The notes below the pieces were generated by a model that worked only from the letters and a program-made list of their open reading frames with translations, did no database searches and had not been told where the DNA came from. Shown in pieces: positions 19,201-63,700 of a DNA stretch of 64,000 nucleotides; the stretch's first letter is position 1, and the number at the start of each line of letters is the position of its first letter. The translations under genes were made by a program, and so were the position numbers. The DNA is from Glandiceps talaboti (lineage: Eukaryota > Hemichordata > Enteropneusta > Spengelidae): assembly GCF_964340395.1 (NCBI RefSeq), contig NC_135564.1, positions 12,831,391 through 12,895,390 of the forward strand, in the 5' to 3' direction.

Positions 19201-22024
19201 ACTGTGATGACAGATGCATAAAAATATACATGTAACACATTTACCTTGCCCATGTATTTGCCACGAAAGGTGACGAGAAGTTTTGACAGAAACCTACACT
19301 GTGATGACAAGTGTGTAACAGTGAAGTAGAGTACATGTATATAATTTTAAGAAATCACCCGCCAGTTGACAGTATGTAGTGGAGACTTGTCAGAAATGTC
19401 TACTCTGACAAATTGGCAGAACAGAGTACAATATTTCTCAGAAACCCCCAATGTACATTGCATTTACTAGTTTATAGCATGGAGTACAATTTCTTAGAAA
19501 CCGTTACTCTGATCACAAGTTTAGAGCATAGAGTTTAGATTTCTACTTACACAAATCCATAGTACATAGTAAGAACTGCTCTCTGAAGTATTCATGAAAG
19601 TGACTGGGTTATCCTAAAAGGTCAATTCAAGACATGATCAGTCATTTTAAATATCTGTTAAAAATCAGGTCAGTGTTGTCCATGTATAGTCATTTCAATA
19701 AATCGCTGACTCGATGTTTTGTCATTGTTTTCACCTGTGAGTATTAATGTATCTACTTCTATCTGCATGAAGTTGCATAAAACGCAAAGTTACACCATGC
19801 AGTTAGCAATTTCACTTCATGACTAGCATACAATTAGCCTGAGAGGGAGCTGTTCAAGACACTTGTTGAAATCATACGTCCAATGCTTATTGGAATAATA
19901 ATCTTATTAGAATCATTTGTTGTTTTGGGGACATCTTACTGGTGTGAAGGTCAGCTCATTTCCGTTCTGACATGATTTGACAAGGTCAAAAACACCACCT
20001 GATAAAATGTAAACAAGGCTCAGAATGTAAATATTGTAATCCAGCACTTATTTGTTATGGTGTACTTCAGAATAAGGTCATGTCCTTGGCATAATTAGTT
20101 ACTGATTGTCAAACACAGGTACCACAGATGAAATATGTCCAGTATTTTATACCAAAGGATCTCAAACTAGTACTCTATACCCATTGTTGAAATAAATATA
20201 TTTTCAGTATTTTATACCAAGGGATCTCAAACTAGTACCTTAGTGCCATTGTTGAAATAAATATATTTTCAGTATTTTATACCAAGGGATCTCAAACTAG
20301 TACCCTAGACCCATTGTTGAAATAAATATATTTTCAATGTTTTATACCAAGGGATCCCATGTGAAACTTATATACCCAGAGCCTGCTGTTGAGATAAATA
20401 TATTTCCACTGTTTTATAGCAAGAGATCCCACCCATGTCAAACTTGTATCCAGACCTTTTATGTTAGTTGATAAATTTGCAGTGTGTACATGCTAGGACC
20501 TTGGAATTGGATTAAAGATCTTTGTTGCCATTATTGGGGTTTCAATCAGCTCATAGACTGTTCGCCTTACTTAGCTGAATTTGATCAGTGATGAATGTCA
20601 TTCGACTACCCAGTGATCCCTTGCCAAAGTTTGTTGCCATTGGGGTTTCAATCAGCTCATAGACTGATAGCCATAGATATATTGTTGTGGATGAATGTTT
20701 TTCTGTCATTTGAATACCAAGACTTCTAAGAGTGATCTACAGAATTTCCTTAAGTTTAACCATTGATTTATGGATTGCTGTCTCAGGGAAAGAAAAATGT
20801 ACAGCTGTCATAATTTAGAGGCGAGAAAAAAATGAATTATTGCTATACACTGGTCCCAATCAAGTACTTCCCATAACAACTGTCGTGGCCAGTAGACATG
20901 GTGACACAGTTTAGCTGCATTATGCATACATGGCTTTATGTAGCTTGCTCTTATGCTTACACCCATCTACCTATCCCATGTTTCAAATTTGTACCAAGTA
21001 AGGGTCAATCACACAATTGTCACACAAGCTCAGTAAACGAACTTTGTTTGTTTAGGGGGAGGGGGCTGGTGTCAATGCAATTGCTGAACTTCATTTTTGC
21101 ACTTCTAATCAAATTTCGAAACTCTTTTATGCATTCAATGATAACAGGTTCTCTATTTACTACTGAGATGTTGATAAGTTGATAATTACTTCTCATGTGA
21201 TATACAGTGCTGGGTTTCTGGTGTTTCTGGTAGTGTTTACCGTCATGACATTGCATAGATCATAGAGGTGTGACGGCTACAATTTTCATCATGGTTTACA
21301 TCATATATAAACATGTTGCACTAGTGAACATTCATGTAGGGGGAGAGGGAGGGGGTTTTCTCCCGAACAAACAAAATTCATTTATTGAGCTTGTGCAACA
21401 TTGTGCGATGGTCCCTAAAGTCATCATAAAATATACAGCATTGATAAATAATTTTGAAGTACATTGTTACCATAAGAATTGAATAGGATTAATCTTTTGT
21501 TCTGGACCAACTTTTTCTGTAGCTCTGCAAGACAACTTTATTTTTAAACATAAATTTTGTTTCTCATCTGGGCCTGTATACAATTGCTGTGTGCATCATT
21601 ATCAAAATATAACTGCATTACTGCTTTACCAAAAAGCTTTTCAAAATAAACTTTAATTCCATGAGAACAGGTTTCGTGCAAATCTGTGATTATACCGTAA
21701 ACATAGGGTGGTAAAGGGTTAAATGTACATTGCCTTGGCAACATTGTCATGACAACTATGGCAAGACAGAAAGATATGGAATATACCGTCACTGTGACAG
21801 GTTGCAGTCAAAAGCTCTCTTCTTATCAAATCATGTTCTGTGTATTGGTTACATTTCTAATTCTTATACTATAGTGTGACTTCTATATCCTACAATCAGT
21901 CAGACACATATGGTACTCGTAGTGTATTAGTAATTTGACAAATGATGTTATTTTATCTTTTGACAGTTGTATTGATTCTTGGTTTGAAGTCAACAGATCA
22001 TGTCCTGAACACCCAAATGATTAA
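10210..22024 (+). CDS. ZNRF1: ZNRF1/ZNRF2-like zinc and RING finger E3 ubiquitin-protein ligase
   Basis: Exons are 10210-10564, 18395-18490, 19065-19170 and 21967-22024, all GT-AG; they sum to 615 nt, giving 204 residues plus TAA. The first in-frame ATG is at 10210. The N-terminus MGAKAST is an N-myristoylation signal (Gly2, Ser6), as in vertebrate ZNRF proteins, which are membrane- and endosome-associated. Residues 8-118 are low-complexity, rich in Gly, Ser and His (HGHPHPHHH at 39-47). A C2HC-type zinc finger spans 122-141 (CPVC, then CHLVIC). The RING finger spans 161-201: CVIC, GDTIARLPCLCIYHKSC, then CPEH. The segment from DTIARLPC to SCPEHP is almost identical to what I recall of human ZNRF1/2. 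It transfers ubiquitin with E2 enzymes; vertebrate relatives act in neuronal and endolysosomal turnover. Vertebrate ZNRF1 and ZNRF2 probably both descend from a gene like this, so the symbol is by family. Confidence 0.95.
10565..12700. other. ZNRF intron 1, 5' part
   Basis: Intronic sequence without recognised genes. A short CATAG-type hairpin lies at 10968-10993. A 120-residue open frame at 11101-11463 has no recognisable domain and I treat it as chance. Confidence 0.5.
10968..10993. repeat. Short hairpin of the ATAGACCCTCCACC family, copy 2
   Basis: ATAGACCCTCCACC is followed after two bases by an imperfect inverted copy (TGGGGGTCTAT). Related hairpins lie at 6910-6939 and 31863-31895. Confidence 0.6.
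12718..12793. repeat. Long inverted repeat (hairpin), ~34 bp arms
   Basis: The block TTCTGGTGCTGGAT (12738-12751) pairs with ATCCAGCACCAGAA (12759-12772). Pairing continues outward through AAATCC/GGATTT to the AAAAAATCC end, leaving a loop of about 7 nt. Confidence 0.85.
13090..13164. repeat. Inverted repeat, ~32 bp arms
   Basis: GCAGGGGTCTC then CCATCATGAAAATAAT (13090-13121) is repeated inverted to 13164 (ATTATTTTCATGATGG then AGACCCCTGC), with a short A/T-rich loop. Confidence 0.85.
13385..13912. repeat. 33 bp minisatellite, ~16 copies, with a 5' splice-site-like motif
   Basis: The unit reads AAAATGTAAGTAAAGAACC then AGAATAACACAAAT. About 16 copies occur with small variations, in ZNRF intron 1. 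Most units contain GTAAGT in the sense orientation, the optimal metazoan donor hexamer. The unit has no stops on the minus strand, so open frames there are artefacts. Confidence 0.95.
14746..14923. mobile_element. MITE, 178 bp, with ~49 bp terminal inverted repeats
   Basis: Both ends read inward as CAATCTGATTAAAAT, continue with a GATGTG(G/T)TGAAAG block and then CTAGATGTCTTTATTT, mismatching at only a few positions. No coding capacity. It shares its terminus with the element at 7437-7663, and a single end-like sequence occurs near 46605. Confidence 0.9.
15421..15795. mobile_element. Foldback element, ~65 bp arms
   Basis: The left arm 15421-15482 (AGTCTCAGATACCCAGACCC, GAGACCACCTGAACGAGAGT) is inverted at 15731-15795 (CAGACTCTCGTC, GAGAGTCTGGGTAACTGAGA). 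It is inside ZNRF intron 1 and has no coding capacity. Confidence 0.8.
16790..17180. repeat. ~39 bp minisatellite, ~11 copies
   Basis: The unit is GGCCCAGTAGTCAGTGAAGG then TTGGTTCCCTAACACTCTT, in ZNRF intron 1. The 39 bp unit is a multiple of three and lacks stops, so both strands show a 13-residue repeat peptide. I do not regard it as coding. Confidence 0.95.
17920..18060. repeat. ~66 bp tandem duplication
   Basis: TCTATACAAGTTTACCTGCT, followed by CATCACACATTAT and TTAACAACTCTC, occurs twice in succession in ZNRF intron 1. Confidence 0.85.
18115..18390. repeat. ~120 bp degenerate tandem repeat, 2-2.5 copies, before ZNRF exon 2
   Basis: Two related units carry TTGTTCTATTTTG, GACCCT, then GGAAAAT and TCACAGGTAC. 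The second unit ends within 60 bp of the exon 2 acceptor at 18394. The TCACAGGTAC phrase resembles an acceptor but does not lead into coding sequence. Confidence 0.7.
18536..18965. repeat. ~150 bp tandem repeat, three copies
   Basis: Three copies begin GAGCATGCAGTTTTGATGAG and include GGCTACAT, ACATCCTTCCT and TTATTGTAAAAGTTA. They lie between ZNRF exons 2 and 3. Confidence 0.9.
19136..19325 (+). repeat. ~99 bp tandem duplication spanning the ZNRF exon 3 donor
   Basis: The exon 3 end plus its donor (TTTACCTTGCCTATGTATTT...AAAGGTGAG) is repeated 99 bp downstream as TTTACCTTGCCCATGTATTT...AAAGGTGAC. The following intronic text (ACAGAAACC, CACTGTGATGACA) is also duplicated. The second copy is intronic. 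Its donor would read through an immediate stop. Confidence 0.9.
20135..20460. repeat. ~70 bp tandem repeat, five copies
   Basis: The units contain TTTTATACCAAGGGATCTCA, AACTAGTACC and GAAATAAATATATTTTC, becoming less similar towards the right end. ZNRF intron 3. Confidence 0.9.
20992..21425. mobile_element. Foldback MITE, ~45 bp arms, in ZNRF intron 3
   Basis: The left arm at 21008-21053 (ATCACACAATTGT, CACAAGCTCAGTAAACGAA) is inverted at 21364-21409 (TTCATTTATTGAGCTTGTG, ACATTGTGCGAT). Weaker pairing extends about 15 bp further out on each side. The two arms also carry similar G-rich blocks. Confidence 0.75.
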
Positions 22025-22082
22025 CTGTGGTAAGTGTAAATTATAAATCATGATTAACTGTGGTAACTGTAAGTTATAAATC
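22017..22082 (+). repeat. 33 bp tandem duplication of the ZNRF stop codon and donor
   Basis: ATGATTAACTGTGGTAA plus the following AT-rich 16 bp occurs at 22017-22049 and again at 22050-22082, with two substitutions. The first copy holds the ZNRF TAA stop (22022-22024) and the GTAAGT donor at 22030. The second copy has GTAACT instead. Confidence 0.92.
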
Positions 22083-22423
22083 TCTGAATGTGGCATAGTG
22101 AGAGGGTTTGTCTGCAGCCAAAACTTGTAGCACTAACATCATACTGTTCTGCTGCTATCTGCTGACTCTCTTCTGAATGTGGCATAGTGAGGGGGTTTGT
22201 CTATAGCCAAGACTTGTAGCACTAACATCATACTGTTCTGGTGCTTTCTGCTGACTCTCTTCTGACTCTTTTCCTACGTAATAAAAATCTTTTCTTCATT
22301 AAAATTTCACCGACACTTCAATCTCACGCAAGAGACCTTCTTCAGGGATCTAAGAAACATTATGACTTTTGTGATGTCCCAAAACTGACTCATTCTATTG
22401 TTTATTTTCATTATATATTATAG
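22030..22423 (+). other. Predicted 3'UTR intron of ZNRF
   Basis: A strong donor (GTG|GTAAGT) starts five bases after the stop codon. A T-rich tract with TATTATAG ends at 22423. The following sequence would be the terminal non-coding exon, with AATAAA at 22532-22537 or ATTAAA at 23030-23035 as possible poly(A) signals. Transcript evidence is lacking. Confidence 0.55.
22085..22265. repeat. ~95 bp tandem duplication
   Basis: CTGAATGTGGCATAGTGAG, then a TTGTAGCACTAACATCATAC block and TGCTGACTCTCTTCTG, occurs twice in succession within the predicted ZNRF 3'UTR intron. Confidence 0.92.
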
Positions 22424-23100
22424 GTTTGGAGTACCAATACGATATTGTGCCTATTCAAGTGGTGGAGTGGTTGTCATGTGTGTATCAAAACCATCCCAAT
22501 AATACAGTGTGATCAGAATATGATAAAAAAAAATAAACTAAGACGCTAAGGCTGGGACACACTGCTGATTTTTATGCCAGGGTTTAGACAAATATTGAAA
22601 TATGTAGCTGTACAGTATATTAGCAGGACACAATGTACTAGCTACACGTTGATATTGCTCTTACAGAATACACTGATCAAAAGATACTTTAAAAAGTCAA
22701 CAAATTTTACGCAGAGTCTATACTGTCTGTAGTTTTTGATATTTAATGATGAAACTTTGAAGACCCTACATCAATGTTTTATTTTGTATTGGACGTCTGA
22801 TCTAAGCTGTAGATTGGAAAAAATAATCATGAAACGTAATATGTATTATATAATCATCGCCCTCTGATTTGATTGGCTGACAAACATGCTGCCAAAAAGT
22901 GACCTATATAGTAATATGCCATGCCAGTCTGGTTGATTTTAATTTTGGAGAACGTAATTGTTTTGGTGTTTCTTTCTTTTGTAATCACTGTTCTGCCAAC
23001 CGTATATGTACATGTAGGTTAACATTGTAATTAAAGTCATTGTATAAATATTCAGTTTAATTTGTAGCTTGTCCATTGTTTATTGTGAGTAGATAATGTG
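22424..23100 (+). other. Predicted ZNRF terminal non-coding exon and downstream sequence
   Basis: Non-coding, AT-rich. AATAAA at 22532-22537 and ATTAAA at 23030-23035 are candidate polyadenylation signals. The end of the transcript cannot be fixed from sequence. Confidence 0.4.
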
Positions 23101-23107
23101 AGTAGAT

Positions 23108-23540
23108 GTAATACAGCTGACATCAGACTGCTGACTGACTGACAAACGAATTAACGAACGAATGAATGAATGAGTGAATGAACAAAGGGAACCTGTTACA
23201 AACAGGGAAAGTAAACAACTCAGTTGGATCAATAACACTTGGCTCAGCATGTTGGAACAGCAGAGACTTGTATTACACACCATGGTTTAATAAGAATAGT
23301 TTTATGGTCTCTTTATGTGTACATGAAATGCCAAGGGAACTGGAAATTTGTTTATGACGTGTGAACTATTTTGTAAAGTTGCCATAAAACTGTTCTTATC
23401 AAATAATGGAATGTAATACAAGTCTCTGTACTTCCGACATGCTGTGCCAAGTGTTATTAATCCAATTCAGTTGTTTACTTGCCCTGTTTGTAACAGGTTC
23501 TGTTTGTCAACGGTTTGATGTCAGCAGTTGTATTCCACAG
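23108..23540. mobile_element. Foldback element family with AATAACACTTGGC arms, copy 1
   Basis: Long inverted arms at about 23108-23330 and 23370-23540 share AATAACACTTGGC, CAGCATGTTGGAACAG (or near form), ACTTGTATTACA and TTTTATGG blocks. The left arm holds a short GAAT array and the outer ends match TGACATCA. A second copy lies at 40073-40376. Confidence 0.85.
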
Positions 23541-24129
23541 TGGTTTATTCAGCCTAGGAAAATACTCATGACACAATACAATAGGGCCTGTTACTTTGAG
23601 TGGAAGGGGAGTAATTACAAAATGCTTGTGTCATTATGATTTTCCAGCTGAATGAAGACATATAGTGTCAAATTCATCGTAAAGTAGTTTTATCTGTGCA
23701 AGACTAATTCAAGGAAATAACAGCAATTGTAATTGTTTTGACTCAAAATTTTGAGCACTGCTGAACCAGGGATGTAGAAGCATGCTGTTGTGCCGTCGAA
23801 TGAACAGGGTATAATTTCTATATTTTCTGTTCAAACATATACAACGTGGTTTGCGCTTCATAGATTGTAAGATATAGTCAGTTGTTTTTTATTTGATAGT
23901 CTATGCTCCAGACATGATATGATATCAAGCAGACTGTGTGTTTAGAACTTGTTGATTCTGATATCATCTGTCAATCTTGAATGGAAATTAATCCATTTGA
24001 TTACAACGAATGGCATAAAAATCTAAACATATGATGACTTCCTGTTAGATAGCATTCATGTTCAGAGCAAAGGCATGCAATAGTCAATCTCACAGACAAA
24101 GTCATTGGTTGGAATAGAGAGATCAAACA

Positions 24130-24308
24130 GTCATACAGGTGTGTGGGTGTGTGTGTGCATGCTCGCGTTTTTGCATGTGTACATGTGTCTGGGGTTTTTT
24201 TTGTGTGTGTATGTGTGCATGCTAGCATTTATGCATGTGTACATGTGTGTTTGTGTGTGTTTGTGTGTGTGTGCATGCATGTTTGTGTGTGTGTGTGTGT
24301 GTGTGTGG
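24130..24308. repeat. Degenerate (GT)n/(CATGTGTA)n tract
   Basis: GT dinucleotide runs are mixed with two near-identical blocks containing GCATGC, CATTTATGCATGTGTACATG and similar. Low complexity, intergenic. Confidence 0.85.
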
Positions 24309-25351
24309 CATAGACAAGCAGGACACCAACTAATGTAATTTACAATCTGAACGGTTTCTAGAATTTGTCATATGTAAAGTAGCATGGAATTCATATCTTT
24401 GACACAGTTAGACATCTTGACTTACAGGCATGGCTTCTTTGAAGACTTGTCGTCTATATAAGGAAGTCACATTTTGTACAAAACCCACAGCGAAATACTC
24501 TCGTACAAATTCAGCTGACATAATTATCAAAGTAACCAAGCCAGTATTGTGATGCAAATCGGATTTATGCTCAGGAGCCATGTGCAAATCCCAAAACTCC
24601 AATAGCTTTATGACACAAGCAATATGTGTGTGGTGAATGAAATGGTGTGTTGCAAGAAACAGGTAAACATGAAGAAAACATGTTTTAAAAATACAACAAA
24701 GGTGGAGGAAAGAGGAACTGAGCCAAACTACTTCTGGTTGTTAATGTTATCTACTGTACTTGACATACATAGTTATGAGGAAGAAGACAAAACATCTGTG
24801 ATGTTATCAATGTCTTGCATAAATTATCTCTGAGTTTGCATTCATACAGCTAGGTATAGCAGGTATGTTAGAATTGTATACATCCATCAAGTTCCTGGAC
24901 TATTGCTACTAACTGTAATAACAAACATCCCCTAAATCTGTTCAGAGACTTGGAGGACACACAGAACTATTGAGTTCAAATATCAAAGGCTTGGTTTCAA
25001 TCTTGGGTTCTCACCTTACAGTTATCAGTCTAGTCATAAAGTTTAAATAAGAACATTATTTTCTTCTCGGCCAAACTTTCCAAAATTCTGCCAGACACTT
25101 GTTTTTTACACCTTATTCTTAATCCTGACCCAAATCGAATGAAAAAACACAGGTAAGTCTGAAATAAAACAAAATGTACGTAGAAACAATTGACATGTAT
25201 TGAAATATTAGTCAGTGCACAAGTATGATCAATATTAATTATGCAAATTACCAGTCTTTATGCAAGCCATACCTACTCAAGTACTTTTAGCCAATCAGAT
25301 CTCGAGCTGAGTGGCCTGTTTACTGCGCGAATGGGTTACATTGTCATTCTC

Positions 25352-25444
25352 GCAAACCAGAGCACATATTTTTCTGCAGAACACCTCTCTGGATGGTGCG
25401 TCTTTGACGGTGCCGTAAAACAGGCTGTGGTTTACGACGACGTA
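25352..25444 (+). repeat. Dispersed ~93 bp element, copy B
   Basis: Begins CGCAAACCAGAGC and ends in the core GACGGTGCCGTAAAACAGGC, TGTGGTTTACGACGACGTA. The core is highly similar to copies A (8746-8887, minus) and C (27952-28044); the middle is diverged. Confidence 0.8.
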
Positions 25445-25806
25445 CATTGTTAGCTCTCGTAATACCTCCTAGATTTCGCATCCCCCATTTGTCATGATTA
25501 CCGTTAAGGCGTTAATAGGTTGACAATTACACGATGACTTCTGTGTATTCAAAAGTGGCGACTTCTGTTCGATGTACAATTATACAAAATACTGTGAATC
25601 GAGAATTTTTTAATGGATTAAAAGTTCAAGAAGAACCTCATCTCTATTAGTTTGAAGCGCAACCATGAAAAAACAAAGTATGTGGTGAATTCCGGACATT
25701 AACTCCCATATCAGACATTATTAAAACACCTTCTATTGAAAAATCCATAAACTTCTTGAAAATGCTCACTATATTATAGGTGTGAAACAAATCGAAAATG
25801 TGTTAA

Positions 25807-25868
25807 CCCCCCCCCCCACACACACACACAGGTACAGACACACACACGCACGCACACACACACACGTA

Positions 25869-25912
<44 letters not shown>

Positions 25913-25914
25913 CC
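25807..25914. repeat. Poly-C, (CA)n and (CGCA)n array
   Basis: A C run is followed by CA dinucleotides and about ten CGCA units. Intergenic. Confidence 0.93.
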
Positions 25915-27539
25915 AACAAAGTTAGATCGCAATCCAGAATGAAATTACAAAAATGTCAAGTAGGTTAATACATTTATGAACATTTGCAACCCTTTAAACT
26001 TATTTTAGCCCCAGCGTTCTTTATCCTGTTTACAGACTAGACGGAGTAAATTGAGACCTGACTCAGAATCGAATACCTAGTTACTCTGTCTTCAAGCAGT
26101 ACTCACTAGTCTGGGCCAAACTGTCTACGACATATGAAATCCCAATGGGTCACTGGATTCGTTCACAATAAACACAAACGTATATCAAATATTATATAAA
26201 TTATGTTCTGAAGCCAACGTTGTGTTTGGCATACTCGGTGTATTTTGGCGTCACGATATCGCATAAATTCAGACCAAGAAAATATTTACACAAATGTAAT
26301 ACAAAAGAATCATAAGAGCATAGGAATTGACCTATATGGCACCCCGTCTAAAACACAACGAAGTTTACTACCATTTTTTTTACCGGCGTGTCCAGATTGC
26401 ATTGTAGCTAGTCAATACGTAAACTTATTTATGTCACAGATCTGTAACGCCGCTTCTGTTTGCACTATCTATATATTAATACAGTATAGTGAGGGCGAAT
26501 CGGAATTACAGATCCTTGACGTAAACTGACTACCAAATAACTGCTGTGTCATACGATGACTGGGCTAACTAGACTTTAATCTCAGCGGAGGGCCACTGGC
26601 CTTGCAGAAGTTCAATGACCTCACACAGAGTTACAGCCTATCCAGGTTGTAGACAGCCGCTGACCCTGCAAAAAGGTGAACTCATTACCCCCTGGTTGCA
26701 ATGTTTACAAGGATCAATGTATCAACCTGGAAACATATACAGTGGAGTAGAGAGAGTCCCAAAAATATCCTTACAAGTTACAGTGACTTTTCATACCCAG
26801 AGACGGATGATAGTGGTAGTTTGGGCCGACGGTAGTGGGCGCGGGTGGACATTAATCTTAGGATAGGGCAAAAGAAATAAAGCCAGTCTGCAGAGCGTTA
26901 ACCTTGTAAATGTAACAAAAGAAACACAATATATAAGTAAAGGTAAACTTTGGACAAAGGTAGAAACATGAACAATGCTGCAATTGGCAAACATACTTCG
27001 TGTTTGAATTTTGATGCTTAAATTAAAGTAATGGAAAAAATAGTGATAAGATTTTTACATATACTCGCATGAATAAATTACTATATATTTTTCACATATT
27101 GAGGCCATCATTTCACTATACACAAAAGAAACTAGACGACAATACATGTACTTTGTGGCCATTCTTCTAAAACTGGAATCGTCAGAATCAAACCCAATGG
27201 CTTGTCTCTTGACAGTAGACAAAGTAAAAACTTCTCCAATTACAGATCCTCAATTTGTTCTTCATGAATTATAACGCGCTATTTAATTAAAATGCTATTC
27301 AATTATAGTAAGAAGTGTCGATTTAATCCAAAATGCAATTGTGATTAACTAGTGAGATCTCCATCCAAATTTTGTTCCTATGAATTACATTACTGGGTAT
27401 GCCCCTACCGCTTGTCAATGAACTGTAGGCTGAGACTAAGCCTGAGTAGGTCCTATACGATGTGTTTTTCCCCCAGCTGAATATGGAAGTTGCCGCAATT
27501 GTAGATATTTTTTGACGATGCGTAACAGACATTGAAAAG
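25915..27539. other. Intergenic, nothing recognised
   Basis: Short open frames occur (for example 26245-26529) but none has a recognisable domain, splice context or conserved motif. Confidence 0.4.
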
Positions 27540-27544
27540 TGAAC

Positions 27545-27550
27545 AACAAT

Positions 27551-27594
<44 letters not shown>

Positions 27595-27616
27595 CTACTA
27601 CTACTACTACTACTAC
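27545..27616. repeat. (AAC)n-(ACT)n trinucleotide array
   Basis: About 16 AAC/ACA units followed by about seven ACT units. Intergenic. Confidence 0.95.
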
Positions 27617-27951
27617 AAAACAAATAGGTTTAGGCTATTACAAAAAAGTACGGACAATCCTGAGTCACTTTTATGGACATAATTAATACGAAAAGTAGAC
27701 TTCCCCTCCACCAGTCCTTGGAGGATTTGTCTTCTTCTTTTATTTATCTCACTTTCTTCACATATTTTGAGTTTGTTATTTATTTTTAGTTTTGTAAAGG
27801 AAAATGCCCTGAACTTTTAAACAATTCCAGTTACTTGTAGTCTTTCATACGCTCTTATTTTAGGCGTTCATCCGACTGTTTCGCAACCGCTCTCGCAGGT
27901 TATCATTCAGCACAAAGAACACAATAAATTGTGCACTTAAAGGCCCATTAT

Positions 27952-28044
27952 CGCAAACCAGAGCTGTTATTTCTTCCGGCGACACTGCGAAATAACGAAC
28001 CTCTTGGACGGTGCCGTAAAAGAAGCTGTGGTTTACGACGATGT
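27952..28044 (+). repeat. Dispersed ~93 bp element, copy C
   Basis: CGCAAACCAGAGC at the start, GAAATAACG in the middle and the core GGACGGTGCCGTAAAAGAAG, CTGTGGTTTACGACGATGTT. It directly abuts the MITE that begins at 28045. Confidence 0.82.
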
Positions 28045-28421
28045 TAAGGCCTAAAAAATGTTTGGTTTCGAATACCCGACGCCCCCATCCCCTAATTTTT
28101 TCACTGCCGACCCTTAACTTTTTTTGCGTAATCGAGAATATGAAATCACGAAAATTGTGAAGTCTCGCGACAAATAGTGGATGAGGAAACTGACATCAAC
28201 TTAAAAAGACAATTTCAAACTCATTCTTCCAATCTGTGTGCATCTGATATGAGAAGTAATCAATACCACAGAGACCGTATGGAAAACAACGGAAACCATA
28301 ACTACCTGAACTAGACACTCACATTATAAAAAAATATATATAATAAATAAAATAAAAAATCTACCTACCCCATCTCTTCTAAAATTGAGCGTAATCGGAA
28401 CGACACATTATTTTAGACCTA
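28045..28421 (+). mobile_element. ~380 bp MITE, GGCCTAA family, copy 1
   Basis: The left end AAGGCCTAAAAAATGTTTGG continues with a TACCCGAC block. The right end carries CTACCTACCCC, AAATTGAGCGTAATCGGAAC and AGACCTATTA. Two further copies lie at 44142-44522 (same strand) and 50271-50651 (opposite strand). Internal conserved phrases include GCGAAAATTGTGAAGTCTCG (or near form) and CACAGAGACC. Confidence 0.88.
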
Positions 28422-28909
28422 TTAAACAAATTTGTTTTATTCAAATAACTGGAGCAAGTATATACGAAAAGTTGAAAATGTTGAGTTGTCCCATACTGAC
28501 TAGCATCATCATGATCATGGTTTTATTCATGCCTTTGTTTTGATTTCATAAACGCACATATTATATACAGATAAAAAATAAATGCAATTTTGTGTCATTT
28601 TCTTGGTTTGTTTTAAGGTTCGGAGAAATATTTAACTGTATTAATTGTACGTGGTCTACTAAACTGTGCCAACTATAGCCCATTTACATTTGTAGCACCG
28701 TATTCGAAATTTTGTGATAAAGATTTATTGTTTTATTTTATGTATTTATATCTATAAATTATATTTATATTTTAAGTGAAAAATCCAAGAATATTTAGTA
28801 AATTTCTGTTGTATTTAAAATTTGAGCATCTTACGTTTGCAGGAACGCAAATCGCGTGAATGACTAAGTAGAGAATCTTTTGTGTACAGCAGAAATTAAT
28901 AGATTCAAG

Positions 28910-63145
<34,236 letters not shown>

Positions 63146-63168
63146 CACTTTTCAACTTCAACATCAAG

Positions 63169-63700
63169 GTAAGAATTGTTTAGGAAACTAGAATATACTG
63201 ACAAACTAGATAGCAAGAGGAATATAAATAATGTACTTTACAATGTCAAGTAATCATCAACTTGGGTAGTCAGTCTGAATATTGAGTTTGTGCATGTAAA
63301 TTTCTTTTGTTAAACACATTTATTAAAATTAACATATTAAGTGAAGGCATAAAAGGTGTGACCATTTTCATTAGTTTCCATGCAAATGTTCTGCATGGCT
63401 TTCAAGCAAGTCAGGTGAAAACATTATCAAATTACTTTTTCCTCTGAAAAATACTGATATCTGAACCGATGAAAGTGGGTATTCAGAACTTACCAGCGGC
63501 AATTCTACATTTTGAAAATGAGAGGAAATGTCTTCATCAAACCCTGTCCATTGGTGAGATTTGCCAGAGAGAATTGTGGGAATTATGGGATGTTCTGCAT
63601 ACTTTATGGTTGCGACACTTTCCATTGTTTCGTTCATATGCACAGCCTCAGAAACTACTAAATCTGATTTAATATTGTTGTTTTCTTTGTATTCTTACAG
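63169..63700 (+). other. RANBP9: Predicted 3'UTR intron of RANBP9
   Basis: CATCAAG|GTAAGA gives a strong donor 23 nt after the TGA at 63143-63145. A T-rich tract ending ATTCTTACAG at 63700 gives a strong acceptor. The terminal exon would start at 63701 and run beyond the window; no AATAAA is seen before 64000. Confidence 0.5.

Noticed and set aside
63371-63643. Minus-strand 90-residue frame at the window end
   Set aside because: It lies in the predicted RANBP9 3'UTR intron and has no recognisable motif.
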